DNA of 64,000 nucleotides from Fragilaria crotonensis (GCA_022925895.1 JAKSYS010000263.1:1-64000), one strand, 5' to 3'. Numbered from the stretch's first letter, positions 11,773 to 23,907 are shown. The notes: generated by a model not told the origin, from the letters alone. Program-made: numbers and translations.

Positions 11773-12495
11773 AATGCACTTCTTTCGCCTCTTTTAATCT
11801 TTTAATTCAAATATAATAATGCGTTGCGAGTACGACAAAGCAATGTGACGTGCTCGGTGCTCCTTCAAACAACACACTGGAGTTCCACTCAATGAAACGA
11901 ACGCAAGAAGCAGTTTGGCAGAAGCACGATGACTTTCTGGGTCCTGTGCTCTGGTGCCTTCGCCGACGTCCAGTCCTCCTCCAACACCTGCGGCCTGAGA
12001 TTTTCTTTTTTTTGAAGAGTGGATATGATTTTCGTGACGTGACGATCAGATTCGAAGGAGTACAGTAGCATACGTACAGTACAGTGCATTGATAAAAAAT
12101 CTCATCAACATCTCAACTGCGATGAGAGGATCGTACTTTGAGATAAAGGCTTCTAACTTTCTCAAACGACTCTACTACTGTAGCTAGTAGCGTCATCCAA
12201 TCAGATGCTACACATGACTACAGTACCAGTACCACGTATGCGTAACATACCACCATACCCAATACATGTGCAATGTGCACCCATGCATACCGCAATACGT
12301 GGCCAGCAGTCACTTGGATCTTGTGTTTCACAAGAAATCTACAGAAAACAGTGTTCGCACTGTTGAGTGGCTAGTAGTAGACAGTAGATGTACGAGCACT
12401 ATCAACGACGATGACACCTTGCTGGTAGCTCATCACTTTTTTATTGATCATCACATCATCACTAATCACCACATGCCACCCCATCCCATCAGACC
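11773..12495. other. Divergent-promoter spacer
   Basis: The spacer separates TOM70 from the cyclophilin gene. It contains scattered GTAC/GTACC words (12058-12090 and 12215-12245) and a CATCA-rich stretch near 12440-12490, just before the cyclophilin ATG. No gene or RNA is recognised. Confidence 0.5.
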
Positions 12496-13461
12496 ATGAT
12501 TGCACTATTACCACGACTGCTGCTGCTGATCGCGATGTGTTTCTTAGTTAACAGTTTCGGAAATGCAAAGTGCAGTACACGCTTCAAACATTCAACAAGT
12601 GTGCTGCTAGCGCATGGCCTCGATCGCCGTTCCGCCCTTGCCACGTCGATGGCTATCCTAACGGCATCGCGTCTACCCCCTGCCCAGGCTGATGCTCCTG
12701 ATATTCTTGCTCCTATAACTGATAAAGTCCTTATGGATGTGCGAATTTCTCGTCAGGATGGAACGTTTTATGTCCGAGACGATCTTGAAGATACTCCGGA
12801 AAACAAAGTGTTCTATGGACAACTCACAATTGGGCTCTTTGGTAATGTTGCACCCAAGACTGTCAAGGAGTTTCTATCATATGTAGATATCAACTTCAAC
12901 CCCGCGGATGAAAATCCTCTGCCATCCTACGCTCGTAGTTCCTTTGTCAGTTTGGATCAATCAACTGGATTACTCCTGGGCGGAAACATTCCTAGTCTGG
13001 AAGTCACTGAATTTGGAGGCTCAACAGCTCTCAAATATGGTGGCCGCATCTTAATGGCTCCTCTTTGGTTCGATGGGCAGCAGACAGAGCGAATCTCTCA
13101 CACAAGAAAGGGGTTATTTACCCATCGGACATTGGATGTGGCACCCACATTTGGGATAACCACAAGACCAGCTACAGAACTCGACGGCACGCACACCGTT
13201 TTTGGCCAACTCATCCTGGATGATACGAGTCAAAACTTCCTAAACCTCGTACAAGACCTGCCTACCTACTCCATGGAACGACCTCGTGGTGATCCGCGCC
13301 AGGAAACCGCCATGGACAATGTGGCGTCGGCTGTCTTCAACTCTCAGCGAGAAATCTTTCGATCGGCGGCCCAAACTTTGGGAGACACGAGGGTGAGCAA
13401 GTTGTATCCGGGAAAGTTGTTACGACGCGTGGAAGTGACGCAAATCCGACACGTGGTGTGA
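12496..13461 (+). CDS. Thylakoid-lumen cyclophilin-type peptidyl-prolyl isomerase
   Basis: This is a 321-residue protein of the cyclophilin fold, likely a proline isomerase or assembly factor in the thylakoid lumen. Residues 1-25 form a signal peptide for the outermost plastid membrane. Residues 44-66 form a second, twin-arginine-type signal (RRSALATSMAILTASRLPP) with a lumen cleavage site after AQA. The mature part begins with KVLMDVRISRQDG, followed by a cyclophilin core (FYGQLTIGLFGNVAPKTVKE, around residues 108-128) and the HTVFGQLI strand near residue 236. It resembles the divergent plant lumen cyclophilins of the CYP37/CYP38 type more than classic cyclophilin A, and the usual active-site Arg is not obvious. 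The frame is intact, with no intron. Confidence 0.8.
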   Translation: MIALLPRLLLLIAMCFLVNSFGNAKCSTRFKHSTSVLLAHGLDRRSALATSMAILTASRLPPAQADAPDILAPITDKVLMDVRISRQDGTFYVRDDLEDTPENKVFYGQLTIGLFGNVAPKTVKEFLSYVDINFNPADENPLPSYARSSFVSLDQSTGLLLGGNIPSLEVTEFGGSTALKYGGRILMAPLWFDGQQTERISHTRKGLFTHRTLDVAPTFGITTRPATELDGTHTVFGQLILDDTSQNFLNLVQDLPTYSMERPRGDPRQETAMDNVASAVFNSQREIFRSAAQTLGDTRVSKLYPGKLLRRVEVTQIRHVV

Positions 13462-13931
13462 GGAGCGCTTGATGCACCCTAAAGTCATGAAGTGCGAAAG
13501 CTCTAGAGACAGAAGCATCAACCAATATCCCCATGTCAAGTGTCCCTCGATATTCTAAGGATCAATACGCAGCGCTAGAGGTGTGTGTGAACTTACGCGC
13601 GCCCGGCTGCTTCAAGAATCTTCCTGGTATCCTCGCAAAGCTATAAGAACCTTCACCATCGTTAGTTTACCGCATTTCTCGCCCGTCCCTTTTACATGTG
13701 TCACATCAAGACTAAGGATGGCATGTTTCCAAGGCCGTCCCTGATTATTGTGAGCATTATGCACAGTCAACATCGGTGTAAGGTACCTCCAGTTTTGCGT
13801 ACTGTTCCAGCTTATCAATATGGAACTAGACTCGTCACGTCTGCTCCGGCAGCAGGACAGTCCAGACATTTCCATAACGACCCGCATGATACCAAAATGA
13901 TTGATTGCGACCCAAGACATGACCACCAGTA
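13462..13931. other. Convergent spacer; no supported gene
   Basis: The spacer lies between the cyclophilin 3' end and the sulfotransferase 3' end. A minus-strand donor-like site (GTAAGT at about 13596) follows a plausible peptide (CEDTRKILEAAGR), but no complete gene could be assembled. The 107-codon minus frame at 13612-13935 is judged chance. Confidence 0.35.
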
Positions 13932-15179
13932 TCACTTTTTCGCTTTAGAGTCGACAAAACATCCATACTTGGTACAATTCAACGCCGCCGCGGCCAATTT
14001 GTAGCTTCCTCCATCGTGACAGGGATCAATGTCCCAGCGTTCCAGAAGGTTTCCAAAGTGGTCAGGAGAAGAAACGTGAACGCCCTTGGATGGCAAAAAG
14101 TACGTTCGAATCCATCGTGATCCATTGCGCGCATGTGCCATCAACACTTTGCGGAGATGCGCGTGTTCAGGATCACATATATTGATCTTCTTGGCGTTCC
14201 TCTCTTCTGCCTCTTTCTGAGACAAGTCCTTGCGCCCAGGTTTGAACCAGACCATCGGCGGCAGTTCATTCCTTAGATGGAGAAATTTCTGTAAATCCTT
14301 GCGAAATTGCCATGACCGTGTTTCATTCGGATCATTGAGTTGATCGACCTCGTATAGGAATACGCGTCCGGTAAGGTTATACTTTCTCAAGTAGCGCTGT
14401 CCCCAGAGCGGCATCAATGCACGTTCGGCTTTGGTCTGTCGCGTTTTCCCCAACATGGCAAGATTGACGTGAAAACCGGCTCGGTTCGTACATACGCCAT
14501 TTCCGTTCTTGCTGCAGGATCCAATGAGCTTTGAAAGGTTCAACATTTGGATGTTGTTTTGTATCCGGTGATTATAAAAAGATTCGAACCACTTGACAGG
14601 ATGGCGAATCCCTACAATCATGTCTGTGTTTGGAAAGAACCGCGCATAATTCGTCAAGGCAAGTTTGTTCTCAACATCTCGCGGACACTTGATCCCTCTC
14701 ACAAAATCTCCAGCGGGAAAGTCGGCATACATATCGTTAATCAGGCGCACATGCTGATTACTGCCGAGATCGCATCGTTCATCCTTGTGAATGTGTACTT
14801 CGGGGTTTTTGGCGAAATAGTGCATCAGCGTTGAGGTACCGCATTTTGGAAATGCACTGATCGCAAAGTTAAGGAGCCATTGGGGATCGCCCACCACATT
14901 CCAACCATCGACTATCTCATTTATCTTGGGTCTGGGATTTGGTTCGTACGGGCGAGGCGACCATTGGTTAACTTGTTTTTGTGATGTATTCAGAGTTGAG
15001 GGAAGAAATTGTTTTGTCTCAACATTGAGTGAAGAGAATGCGTCCGGTAGGTGGAGCATTGGATTATCGGCGAAAGCATTTTCACTTGTCGACCCTGCTA
15101 CCTTGAAAGAGACTCTGAGTAATTGGCACAGGCATATCATCACCACCACAACGCAGGCAACCAGAACTTGCACGGTCAT
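13932..15179 (-). CDS. Golgi-type membrane sulfotransferase
   Basis: It is predicted to transfer sulfate from PAPS to a carbohydrate or similar acceptor in the Golgi lumen. The protein starting at the ATG at 15179 has a short N-terminus, a type II membrane anchor (VQVLVACVVVVMICLCQ), a stem region and a sulfotransferase domain. The 5'-phosphosulfate loop is FPKCGTSTL, and the 3'-phosphate site is the GIRHPVKWFESFYNHRI region, with the Arg and Ser in the expected places. Several NxS/T sites suit a lumenal domain. The single exon is intact, and the open frame continues upstream to 15323 into repeat-like sequence, so the later ATG directly before the anchor is preferred. The acceptor cannot be read from sequence. 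Related proteins occur in large families in diatoms. Confidence 0.82.
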   Translation of the reverse strand: MTVQVLVACVVVVMICLCQLLRVSFKVAGSTSENAFADNPMLHLPDAFSSLNVETKQFLPSTLNTSQKQVNQWSPRPYEPNPRPKINEIVDGWNVVGDPQWLLNFAISAFPKCGTSTLMHYFAKNPEVHIHKDERCDLGSNQHVRLINDMYADFPAGDFVRGIKCPRDVENKLALTNYARFFPNTDMIVGIRHPVKWFESFYNHRIQNNIQMLNLSKLIGSCSKNGNGVCTNRAGFHVNLAMLGKTRQTKAERALMPLWGQRYLRKYNLTGRVFLYEVDQLNDPNETRSWQFRKDLQKFLHLRNELPPMVWFKPGRKDLSQKEAEERNAKKINICDPEHAHLRKVLMAHARNGSRWIRTYFLPSKGVHVSSPDHFGNLLERWDIDPCHDGGSYKLAAAALNCTKYGCFVDSKAKK

Positions 15180-15860
15180 TTCGACAACGACCTGTCCTCC
15201 AACAGCTTCAAACTCCAAATAGTGCCTGTGATGGCAACCTTCAGCTCGCAAAAAGTTGGTCTGCATGAATTGTGTGAGGTGTTTGTCAACGCTTACCGCA
15301 ACGTACAATTGTACTTGGAGCACCGTACTACGTCTTCCATTGCAGGCACGAACTGATACTCGTAGGAGTACTGTAGTCTTGCATACAGAGCTCGTAGTGT
15401 CATAGTGTGCTGTCGGTACTGAATGGCGATTACTGAATGATTAATCAAAATTAATGCATACTCCAGTAAAGTACGTCTACAAGTACATCGAGTACCACGT
15501 AAAAGTAACTTTTACTCGAGTTTCTGGAGTACTTGTACTCGTTCTTGTTGCAAGTTGCAAGCAGCCACAGCCTTTGAGTATGTATGATACTCCGAGTACA
15601 TATATATACAAAATACAAATACCAAATACATTTATCGCATAGATGCAACTGTATGCCGGTCAAGGGCGGGACTGATGACGGATGACGGCGTGGATGCATA
15701 GCGAGGGGAAAGTGGAAAATAGCAGTAAGCGTTTTGTTGATAACCCGCCATTGCGGAACGGAACATAGATGAACATAAAGAGGTGAAGGGATAATCATTC
15801 CTTGAGGCATGATACCCGATTACTATCCATAAACGCTACATCTTCTGCCTGCCAAAGCGA
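15180..15860. other. Divergent-promoter spacer rich in GTAC palindromes
   Basis: This is the spacer between the sulfotransferase and CysRS genes. GTAC-centred words are dense at 15300-15620 (GGAGTACTGTAG, GAGTACTTGTACTCG). Open frames inside it mirror each other on both strands and are discounted. Confidence 0.5.
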
Positions 15861-17961
15861 ATGAAAGGGCGCTCTTCTCTCATGCATACCACTGCAATTC
15901 GAAGGTTTCATGGCGCGACGTCGGTCGTCGTACCCTGTTCGTACCGGTCTACTGGTCGATCGTTAAGACCTACCCGAAGCCCAGGGCGACCACGAAGGAC
16001 CATTTGTCGAATACGTCACAGCTATTTCATTCGAATCGCCTCTGCAAGTCAGCACCACCGCGACAAGATGGCTTCTATCTCTACGACTCACTGTCAGAAA
16101 CGTTCAAATCTCTCCTTGATTTCGATGAACAAGGGTTTGGCATGGTACACATGCGGACCAACCACGTATGCCCCTGCTCACTTAGGTCACGCGAGGACCT
16201 ATGTGTGCTTAGACATTGTTCGTCGCGTTCTGGAACATCATCTTGACCAGAACCAACAACCACCACCACTCTTTGTCATGAACATTACTGATGTGGATGA
16301 TAAGATCCTAGCTACCTCCCGGAAACGGGAGAACTACCGCTGGATCTAGCGAGGCGATTCGAACACGATTTTGGAGAGATTTGGACGCCCTTAATTGCCT
16401 GCGACCACACGTGGTAACGCGAGTTTCTGAACATGTATTGTCCGATATCGTTCCTTACATTCAGCGCTTGAGCGACCAAGGGATGGCGTATGAATTAGAC
16501 GATGGCGTCTATTTCGATTTGAGATCTTTTGACGAAAAACTTGGAAAGGTGACTAAATATGGAAAGCTAGCTCCACCTTCGATTGCCACAGATTTCTTTT
16601 CTATTGGAAACGCAGATGCCTCGGAGCATACGAACAAAAAGGATCCTCGGGATTTTGTACTGTGGAAGAAGCGAAAGCATGGAGAGGCGCTTTTTTGGGA
16701 TTCGCCTTGGGGTGAGGGGAGACCTGGTTGGCATATTGAATGCTCTGCCATGATAGAGGCGGTTTCTAATGCCTTCAAGGATACTCACGAGTTCATGTTT
16801 CATGCTGGTGGAGTCGATCTTAAGTTTCCTCATCACACGAATGAAATCGCGCAATCAGAAGCCTATAACGCAAATCGCCTCGAGCAACAACATCGAGAAT
16901 GGATTCCACACTGGGTCCACACAGGACACCTTCATATCGATGGACTGAAAATGTCGAAATCGCTCAAGAATTTCGTCACGATCGAGGAGTTACTTGACGA
17001 CCACAATGGGGCCTCGTCGCTGTCATCGCCTGCGGACGACTTTCGTCTTTGGTGTCTCGGCCTTGCAGGCTCGTACAGAGGTCAAGCTGTCTTCTCCATG
17101 GAACGCATCCACGAGGCGAGGAGCGTACGTGAGAAGCTGGTCAAGTTTCTACTCGATGGTTCTGAATGGTTGGACGAATCTAGAGACTCTGGACCAAGGA
17201 ATTGGATGCAGACAGATATAGATTTATACAAGAGAGCCAATGAACGGTTCACCAAGTCTCAGTCAGCTATTCTGAACGATTTAGACGGAAAGGTGTTCTT
17301 ACAGGAGCTTGTTGCTATCGCCGACATGGGTAACGCGTACCTACGAACACCCCCTGTCGGGTCAGCTGGAGCGTTGGAGCATTGCATATCATTGTTGAGA
17401 AAATCGTTGTCGCTTGTCGGCTTTTCAGAAAAGACTGTTAGAGTCGGTTTGAGGCAAACTTCTTCTGAATCCCCTCATGCAATTGTTGGAGGTACGAGAG
17501 CATTGATTGAGGAGTTCGTCAACTTTCGAAGCGGGGTTCGCAATGCCGCTCTTGTCAATGTCCGAAACGGAGAATCGACAGAAACCGTACGGGAAATTCT
17601 TCGATTGTGTGACGAATCTCGTGATCTTGCGTTTCCCTCTATTGGCTTGCAGCTCATTGACGGGGACAGTGCAAAGTCATGGCGCTACTGTTTACCTCAC
17701 TCTCAAGGTCCTTCTGCCTCGGTCGCCGAGGTACCTGTTACGAAGGCGATTCAATTGGGAGACATCCCGCTGGAAGACTTCTTCAAGGTTGGACAATATG
17801 TTGGTATGTTCAGTGAATTCAATGATGACGGCGTTCCGATCACAAACTCAGACGGGTCAGTTATCTCCAACCGCCAAATGAAAAAGCTGATGGCGAAAAG
17901 GCAGAAACATGAGGAACGTTTGCGTCATGCTGCTGAGGAAAAAGCTCTGCAAGCCTCTTAA
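15861..17961 (+). CDS. CARS: Cysteinyl-tRNA synthetase
   Basis: It charges tRNA-Cys with cysteine. Class I signatures are present: the HIGH-type motif AHLGHARTYV (near 16180), the KMSKS loop (GLKMSKSLKNF near 16950), and zinc-ligand context WYTCGPT, GWHIECSAM and HHTNEIAQSEA. The C-terminus is lysine- and glutamate-rich, typical of eukaryotic enzymes. The N-terminal 60 residues are Arg/Ser-rich and could be an organelle presequence; internal ATGs would give a cytosolic form. Frames change without introns near 16115 (before SLISMNKG), near 16322 (one G short of SRETGELPLDLARRF) and near 16373 (one T short of DFWRDLDALN). The rest, from 16381 to 17961, is open. Confidence 0.92.
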
Positions 17962-18042
17962 AAGGACGGCAGATGAATCCAATAGCTATTTACAATTGTG
18001 GAGCGTGTGGCTTACTTTCTACAGGTGTACTCCGTATAGTGC

Positions 18043-19224
18043 TCATTGAAAATAGCACTCCTCAGTGACTCCGTGCCAAATGCATCCGAAATCGCCGAGC
18101 ATTTCCTCCTCCATCTTCTCTTCAGTCCTCTCAAAGCAATGTGTTGCGAAATCTTTCCACACCGTGACGTCGTCGTCTTGAGTAGGAGGTTCGTTCCACG
18201 CCTTGTCCTTTAGAACAGAAACTCCTCCATCGCGCAGCATCTTGAGTGCCAACTCTGGGGATGGCCTGCCGAAGAAGATTTGATGTTCAATGGGCACCCA
18301 CGCAAAACTGAAGTATTCTTCACCAATTATGATCAGCTGGCCCTCCATCCATTGCGAGTTTTGAAAGTTTTCTTCAGCCACACGACCGAGGCCGTGGTAG
18401 CGAGGAAGCTGGGTTGTTCCCCACTTCTTGGATGCCTTCTCAGTTAGCATAATGGGACTGAGGGGTTCAGGCTTTGTACCTCGATTAATACGATTTAATG
18501 CCAGAGGATTCAAATCAGCTTGAATGTGATTTCACCCCGAGGAACATTCTGGTCCCCAGTGACCTTGAAGGCAATAAGAGTGTCACCTGCGTAGGTAACA
18601 TTAATCATTTCGTACCCATGGCTGCCATACCTTACGAGATCGTCAGCGAATTGAATTGAAAAACAAATATGCCAACAGGCTAAGCAGTTCGACTTACTTT
18701 CCAACCCATAGACCTTCCAAGTTGAAATGAGGAAGGCAACTACGTGCATTTAGGGCTCTACCTTTGTGAAAGATCTCATCCTCTGTGCGCCCATCACGTG
18801 CGGCTTTGTGCATAGCCTCGAGTTCTGTTCTGTACACAAGCTCTGGGTCACGTCTCTCGACTTTGCGAAGACTTCTTCGGATTTCTCTTTCAGTTTCTTC
18901 AGCATTGCTGTTAATCGCCTCGACTAACTGATTACTCAAATCATTCATGGTTCCTCTCAGATCCCACAGATCATTACCGTACTTTGCAAACTGACCTTCA
19001 TTCTCCTTCTCCCGGTCTAAGCGCTCTCGTCGAGCTTGTGACTCAAGCAGCGGTTCCAAATACCCAAATTCTGCAAGGCGACGACGGCCACTTCCGTCGT
19101 GCGCTGCACCGTCAGCGGCCTCGAACAAACGTGATGACAGCATTGGACTGCTGCTTGGCAAGACCACGAACGCCGTGGCCGTGAGGATGCATGAATAGAT
19201 GAAGAGGACGGCAGCCAGTGCCAT
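18043..19224 (-). CDS. EXECUTER-like plastid protein, copy 1
   Basis: The protein starts with a signal peptide and a plastid AF motif (TATAFVVLP, residue 18), so it should enter the plastid. Next comes a charged, coiled-coil/UVR-like region, then a conserved beta domain beginning FNLEGLWVGKYGSHGYEMIN and continuing through TFKAD and GQLIIIGEEYFSFAWVP. This resembles the C-terminal domain shared by plant EXECUTER proteins, which act in singlet-oxygen signalling, and FBXO31. A 67-nt intron (18697-18631) interrupts the Lys codon of GLWVGK. A single missing A near 18518 is needed to join TFK to ADLNPLALN. It is paralogous to the gene at 21841-22960, with the same intron position, and the two face away from each other. 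The role in diatoms is inferred. Confidence 0.6.
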
Positions 19225-21840
19225 GTTGGTCAGGATTGTTTCTGCGAAAATTCCAACTTGTGAGGCATTTCGTTGGTGCTTGATCGGTTGATCCAAACGG
19301 TGACACCTTCTGTGATGCTGAGTGAGGGACGAATTCTGTTCTGCTCCTCTGCCCATTCCTAATCCGATATTTGAAGGTTCACGTCATTCTCCAGTCTCTA
19401 TCCACTCCTCGATATTCACAGCGAAAAAGAATTTTGATGAGAACCCTCGAACATACGTCAATCCTCATCAACGCACGTCATACACTGCACGTCGGGCGGG
19501 ATGCTAATCTACTAGGACAATACGCTAGTAGTCCAGTAGTGTATTCGGATTATGTGTGCTCCCTATACCAGTACGTTGTACTTGTACCACGTATTCATGT
19601 AGTGTTTGCTGCTTCCTTTTGTGTCTTGGGCGTACATAACTTCCACCACCGCGGGCTGTTTTTATACCTCCTATCTCCTTTATCCTATATCGCATATTCA
19701 CTTGTGGTGCAACTACAAGTACCGTATTTCTCGGAATTTTGTTCCTCGGATTCCTGTACGTGTACGGTACCCTTTGCCGAAAATCGATGTACATTTTTGA
19801 CCCACTCGACTCCAAAAAGTGAGCCCTTTTTAGATCCTTTTGCAGAGCAAATTCTGGCATTTCGCTGAAACGTCAAGATCTAGCAATTGGAATATCAACA
19901 CATCTGATGCTGCTTCCATTACCTTAATTGTACTTAGTCTAAATGCAGTGTTGAGGGGAATGGGTACCGAGCCTGCCTTGATTCTTCAGCAAAGTAGAAA
20001 ACAAGAAGGCCTTTTGGAATGTGGTCCTAAATACTCCTGTCATATTCAATCCATCAAATGGACTTATCAGCACTTTATTGTCTCCCAATGGAGGACACAT
20101 GATGGACATGGCAGTAATGAACTCTTTCTCATCAATCGCAAGGAAAGCATCAATGCATTTCGTCAACTTTGTTCATGCTTCTACAAATGTAGAAACAGCA
20201 AGGCAGTAATAGCTTAAATAATCTTGGTTGGTATGTGATTTCCAATTGAATCAGTGTGATATTGGTTAAGAAGATACTGGAGTATCTACCTCCTTTGTCT
20301 GACATACAAACCATCAACTTAACCCCAGCTGTACCATTCTTCAGAGAGGAGTCAAAAGGTTGGAATGGATATGTTGAGAATTGTGGTGTGCAATTTCATT
20401 GGTGCTTGCTTCCAAAATGAGAAAATATTCTGACATGGTGGCATCACAGCCTCATTATTTAGTTGTGGTTATACATGATACATTCTGTTCTAGGCACAGC
20501 GCCTGCTGGCTGAGCTGTGAACGAAAGACAAATATGTGCCAGCTGGAGGTGAAAAATCATTTTGACTTGCTGTTGGGCTGTTGCTATGCTGGATATACCA
20601 GTGTGAGCTTCATTTTGCTGCCACTTGCTGACAAAACATCTCCCAACAAACAAATCTGACTGCTGCCAGCATGTGCACATGAAAAACATATCTGCTGACA
20701 TGATCTTATGATGAAGCTGACAAGTAAGAAATTTTCCAAGTACGAAACAATATGCCAACAAAAAATCTGCTGTCATCTTCTGACATTTGCTCATGAGACA
20801 CAAATCTGCTAGCCTTCATTGATGTTAAAAAATTGCTGACATTTGCTGAACCTTTCCATATCTACTAACAATGCAACACCTTTGTTAGAGCGTTGTTAAG
20901 CCTCTAATAGTTAGTTCAAATTTAAACTGATAACAGGGCCGCCAGACATTGGCTGGCGCACACATCCTCTATGTCTCGAATTTCAGTCCCAAACCTGCTT
21001 TGCCCCGACGTTCCTGGACCTGCAACCTGCAACACGGTGTAAAATGTACTGTAGGACTGCGCCACTATTGAGTCCTTTTAATCGTCCTGTACAAGTACCA
21101 GTACTACGTACGTTACTCAAGTCTACTCTACCGGTAGCTAGTATGCTGAGACTACTACCGGTAGAGTAGCAGGCACTCAGCTACAACACAATATCGTACT
21201 CCGAGTACTACAGTACGTCTGTGTACCTCAGTATTGCTACAAGGTTGTAGTAGTACCGTTTTGTACCTCGTACCAGGTACTGCACTTGTTTCATCACACT
21301 TCACTCTTCGCCAATTTCGCCTATATGAGCTTTATGCGAACTGCCGGTTGAGGCTTGTAGAGACCTGTCCATGTCACGGTACGCTCACGCCAGCCCATAC
21401 GTTGTACTAAGTCAGCACTGGTCCACTGTGCACTACTGTCACATGACTGCCCACCCAGATCTTCCAGTCATTCCACACATGCCCGCACGTCCACTGTCCA
21501 CTGTCCACTCTCATACGCCCAGCTGTCGCACACCGCATTCGTCATCTTGACCATTAGCGCATGGCGACTACAATTTGCAGTCGTCATTGCTGCTTCATAT
21601 TGCCCCATTCAGATTACGACGTCACGTTTGCTTTCGTGGACACCCAATTGGCAGGGATTTTCAGATGCTGTTCGGATGTCTGATTTGATCCCGCAAGGTG
21701 ACGGAGAGCTATCGTATCGTACCAGTCAGATCCTCGACCAAAAACAAAAAAACTAGAGCATCAACTCGTGTACGTTGTCATATTTTCGTTTTGAACGAGA
21801 TACTCTGAATTGCGACGATCTGGTCGTTCAAATCCGCATC
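19225..21840. other. Repeat-rich spacer between two paralogous genes
   Basis: This 2.6 kb spacer separates the head-to-head EXECUTER-like copies. It holds GTAC clusters (19510-19600 and 21085-21295), a truncated MITE at 19722-19878, and A/T-rich sequence at 19880-20865. At 20580-20865 the words TGCTGACA and AAATCTGCTG recur in degenerate form. Short open frames at 19840-20217 and 20381-20803 have no recognisable domain and may be transposon debris. Confidence 0.5.
19722..19878 (+). mobile_element. 5' part of a TA-flanked MITE
   Basis: The sequence starts after TA with CCGTATTTCTCGGAATTTTG and runs to CTGAAACGTCA. It matches the first 150 bp of the complete element at 58791-59121, including the internal GACCCACTCGACTC and GTGAGCCCTTTT words. 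The matching right end is not found downstream, so this copy is truncated or interrupted. Confidence 0.65.
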
Positions 21841-22960
21841 ATGACTCGCTTGTTCCACATCAACGCAGCTATTCTAGCCATATCATCAGCCTCTGCTTTC
21901 ACATGCTTGACGCCACCTTCATCATCACACTCTGTATTCACCGGCCGCTCTCCTCAACCTCTTCACATGTCACTCTCCCATACTGGTGACTGGGAACTCC
22001 CTGATGAAACACCAGACGGAGGCGATGACACAAGCCTCATGGAGTCACCACCAGTGATTATCAGCTTTGTCCAAGGTGATGACTTGCAACGGTTGCGAAT
22101 CCAAGTCTTGGAACTGCGAGCAGAATTGTACGATGCCAAAGCCGCTAATGACGCTGCTCGTGTTCTTGAGCTCCAGCACTCCATCATCAAGGCACAACAA
22201 CATGACGCCGAATTCGTATACTCTGTATCTCTCGAACGTATGGAAGCAGCGGAAGCTCGCGGTCGATGGGTGGAAGCTGAGAAGTTTCGGTTGGACGCTA
22301 TCGAGGCACGTCAATCGTTGCCACAGTTCAATCTGGAAGGCTTGTGGGTTGGAAAGTAAGTAAAGTGCGATACATCAGTATAATGGACTCGAATTCATTG
22401 TTTCGCTAACTTTTGTGATGTCATCTTCAAGATACGGCGACCATGGATACGAAATGATTAATGTCACGTACGTGGGCGACACTCTTCTTGCGCATAAAGT
22501 AACTGGTGAGCAAAACGTGCCCCAGGGTCAGCTATCCTTTACCGTGGACTTGAGTCCGAAATTGGAGAAGGAACAATTTTTGGAACCTGTCGTACTTGGC
22601 GAGGCCGCAGCACGACAATGGGGTGCTAAGTTTCTCTCGCGATTCAGTGGCAAGGGTCAAGTGGCAGGAGAAGGGTACACTAACGCCCAGTTTGTGGAAG
22701 GACAGCTGATTCTTGTTAATGATTTCTTCTCGTTCGCTTGGGTACCCATTGGCCATCAAGTGTTTTTTGGGAGACCAAGTGCTGAGTTGACACTGAAGCT
22801 CTTGAGGGAGTCAGAAGAAGGCGCTCGGGGCGTAGACAAGGCACGTGCTCACCTTGCTCGATGCATGGAGGAGACAAAGAGTCTTGAAGAAGATGACGTT
22901 GAAGACATTCCCGCTATCGCCCAACATGACTACTACGGCGTCCAGGGATACTTCGATTGA
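21841..22960 (+). CDS. EXECUTER-like plastid protein, copy 2
   Basis: The intact model has two exons (21841-22355 and 22432-22960) separated by a 76-nt GT-AG intron, giving 347 residues. The leader carries a textbook diatom plastid motif (SSASAF, residues 15-20). Residues 75-165 are helical and charged, with a UVR-like pattern (GRWVEAEKFRLDAIEARQ). The C-terminal half holds the beta domain FNLEGLWVGKYGDHGYEMIN, HKVTGEQNVPQGQLSF, VEGQLILVNDFFSFAWVP and VFFGRPSAELTL. Plant EXECUTER and FBXO31 share this domain. Identity with copy 1 at 18043-19224 is high in the domain but low in the leader and tail. An intact frame here supports the view that the break in copy 1 is an assembly error. Confidence 0.65.
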
Positions 22961-23578
22961 AGTATATTATACCTGTCTTATGCATTGTGCAACATTCATG
23001 CCACCGCCTGACAAAATGGAGGACATGCCTACTTCGCCTTTCAGGGATTCTTCGTGTACACTAAGTTTTATCAGAAGACGTATGCCATGTAATGCACCGC
23101 AGGCATGGCGACGCTTTGCCAATAACGGAGGGAAGCCATACGTTTCCCCTTGTAATGCTAAATTTATTACGTTCACCCATTATGCGTTGAGATCGACACC
23201 TGTACCTGCGATGGCCTTACGGAGGTGTGTTCGATGTTTACCTATTCTATGAAACTTCGTGCCGCAAGGTCAGCTTTCTGCACGTGTGACACTGCATGTC
23301 TTGAGTGCTTCAACCCTGCAGAATCATAGCGCACACGTCAAACTTTCATCTTTGTGAGTCAAGCTGTCACGCCAGAAGGACGATACCACTGGTATGACAT
23401 TCGGTAGTTTTTCCTGTATGCAGGACCAGGGACATGCGGAAATTCTTCTCAGGACGGAAATAATAACCGTCTTTTGCCGTTGACTGTTTTAAAACCAATG
23501 ATGGATAACGGCAAAATATTTTTGAGCATATCGAAAATGTCAGACTCGCGCTCGTGAGCTTGGCTTGCGCGTTTCCGA
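22961..23578. other. 3' spacer, nothing recognised
   Basis: This region runs from the stop of the EXECUTER-like copy 2 to the first palindromic array. Short open frames (22967-23252) overlap on both strands without protein-like features. Confidence 0.4.
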
Positions 23579-23850
23579 AACCTTCTTATGAACGAAGAAT
23601 GTTGAAAGGACCTTCTTCGCCCGAAGAAGCCTGCTTCCTAATCTTCTTCGTGCGAAGAAACCTTCTTCGTTGGATGTCGTTTTCTACTTACGTCATCGAA
23701 GAAGGTGTTCACATAAAGTCTGGTCTGGTACATGTTGCACACTGAACCAACGTAGAATATTTTTGTGTGTGTCACTTCAAAACCTTCTTCGCATGTCTTC
23801 TTCGTCCGAAGTAGGTTTGCAAATCGTCCTCTTCGCTGGAAGCGTGTTGA
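23579..23850. repeat. Cluster of CTTCTTCG...CGAAGAAG palindromes
   Basis: The word CTTCTTCG and its complement CGAAGAAG occur about ten times in 270 bp, often paired as small hairpins (CTTCTTCGCCCGAAGAAG, CTTCTTCGTGCGAAGAA, CTTCTTCGTCCGAAG). Spacing is irregular. No coding frame is supported. Confidence 0.7.
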
Positions 23851-23907
23851 AGATTTTTGTCTCTCAAATCGTTGTTGGGGTGTGACTGGCGTGCTCGATG
23901 GGAATCT

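Noticed and set aside
14547-15222. Plus-strand frames of 95 and 98 codons
   Set aside because: They are antisense to the sulfotransferase, which has clear PAPS-binding motifs.
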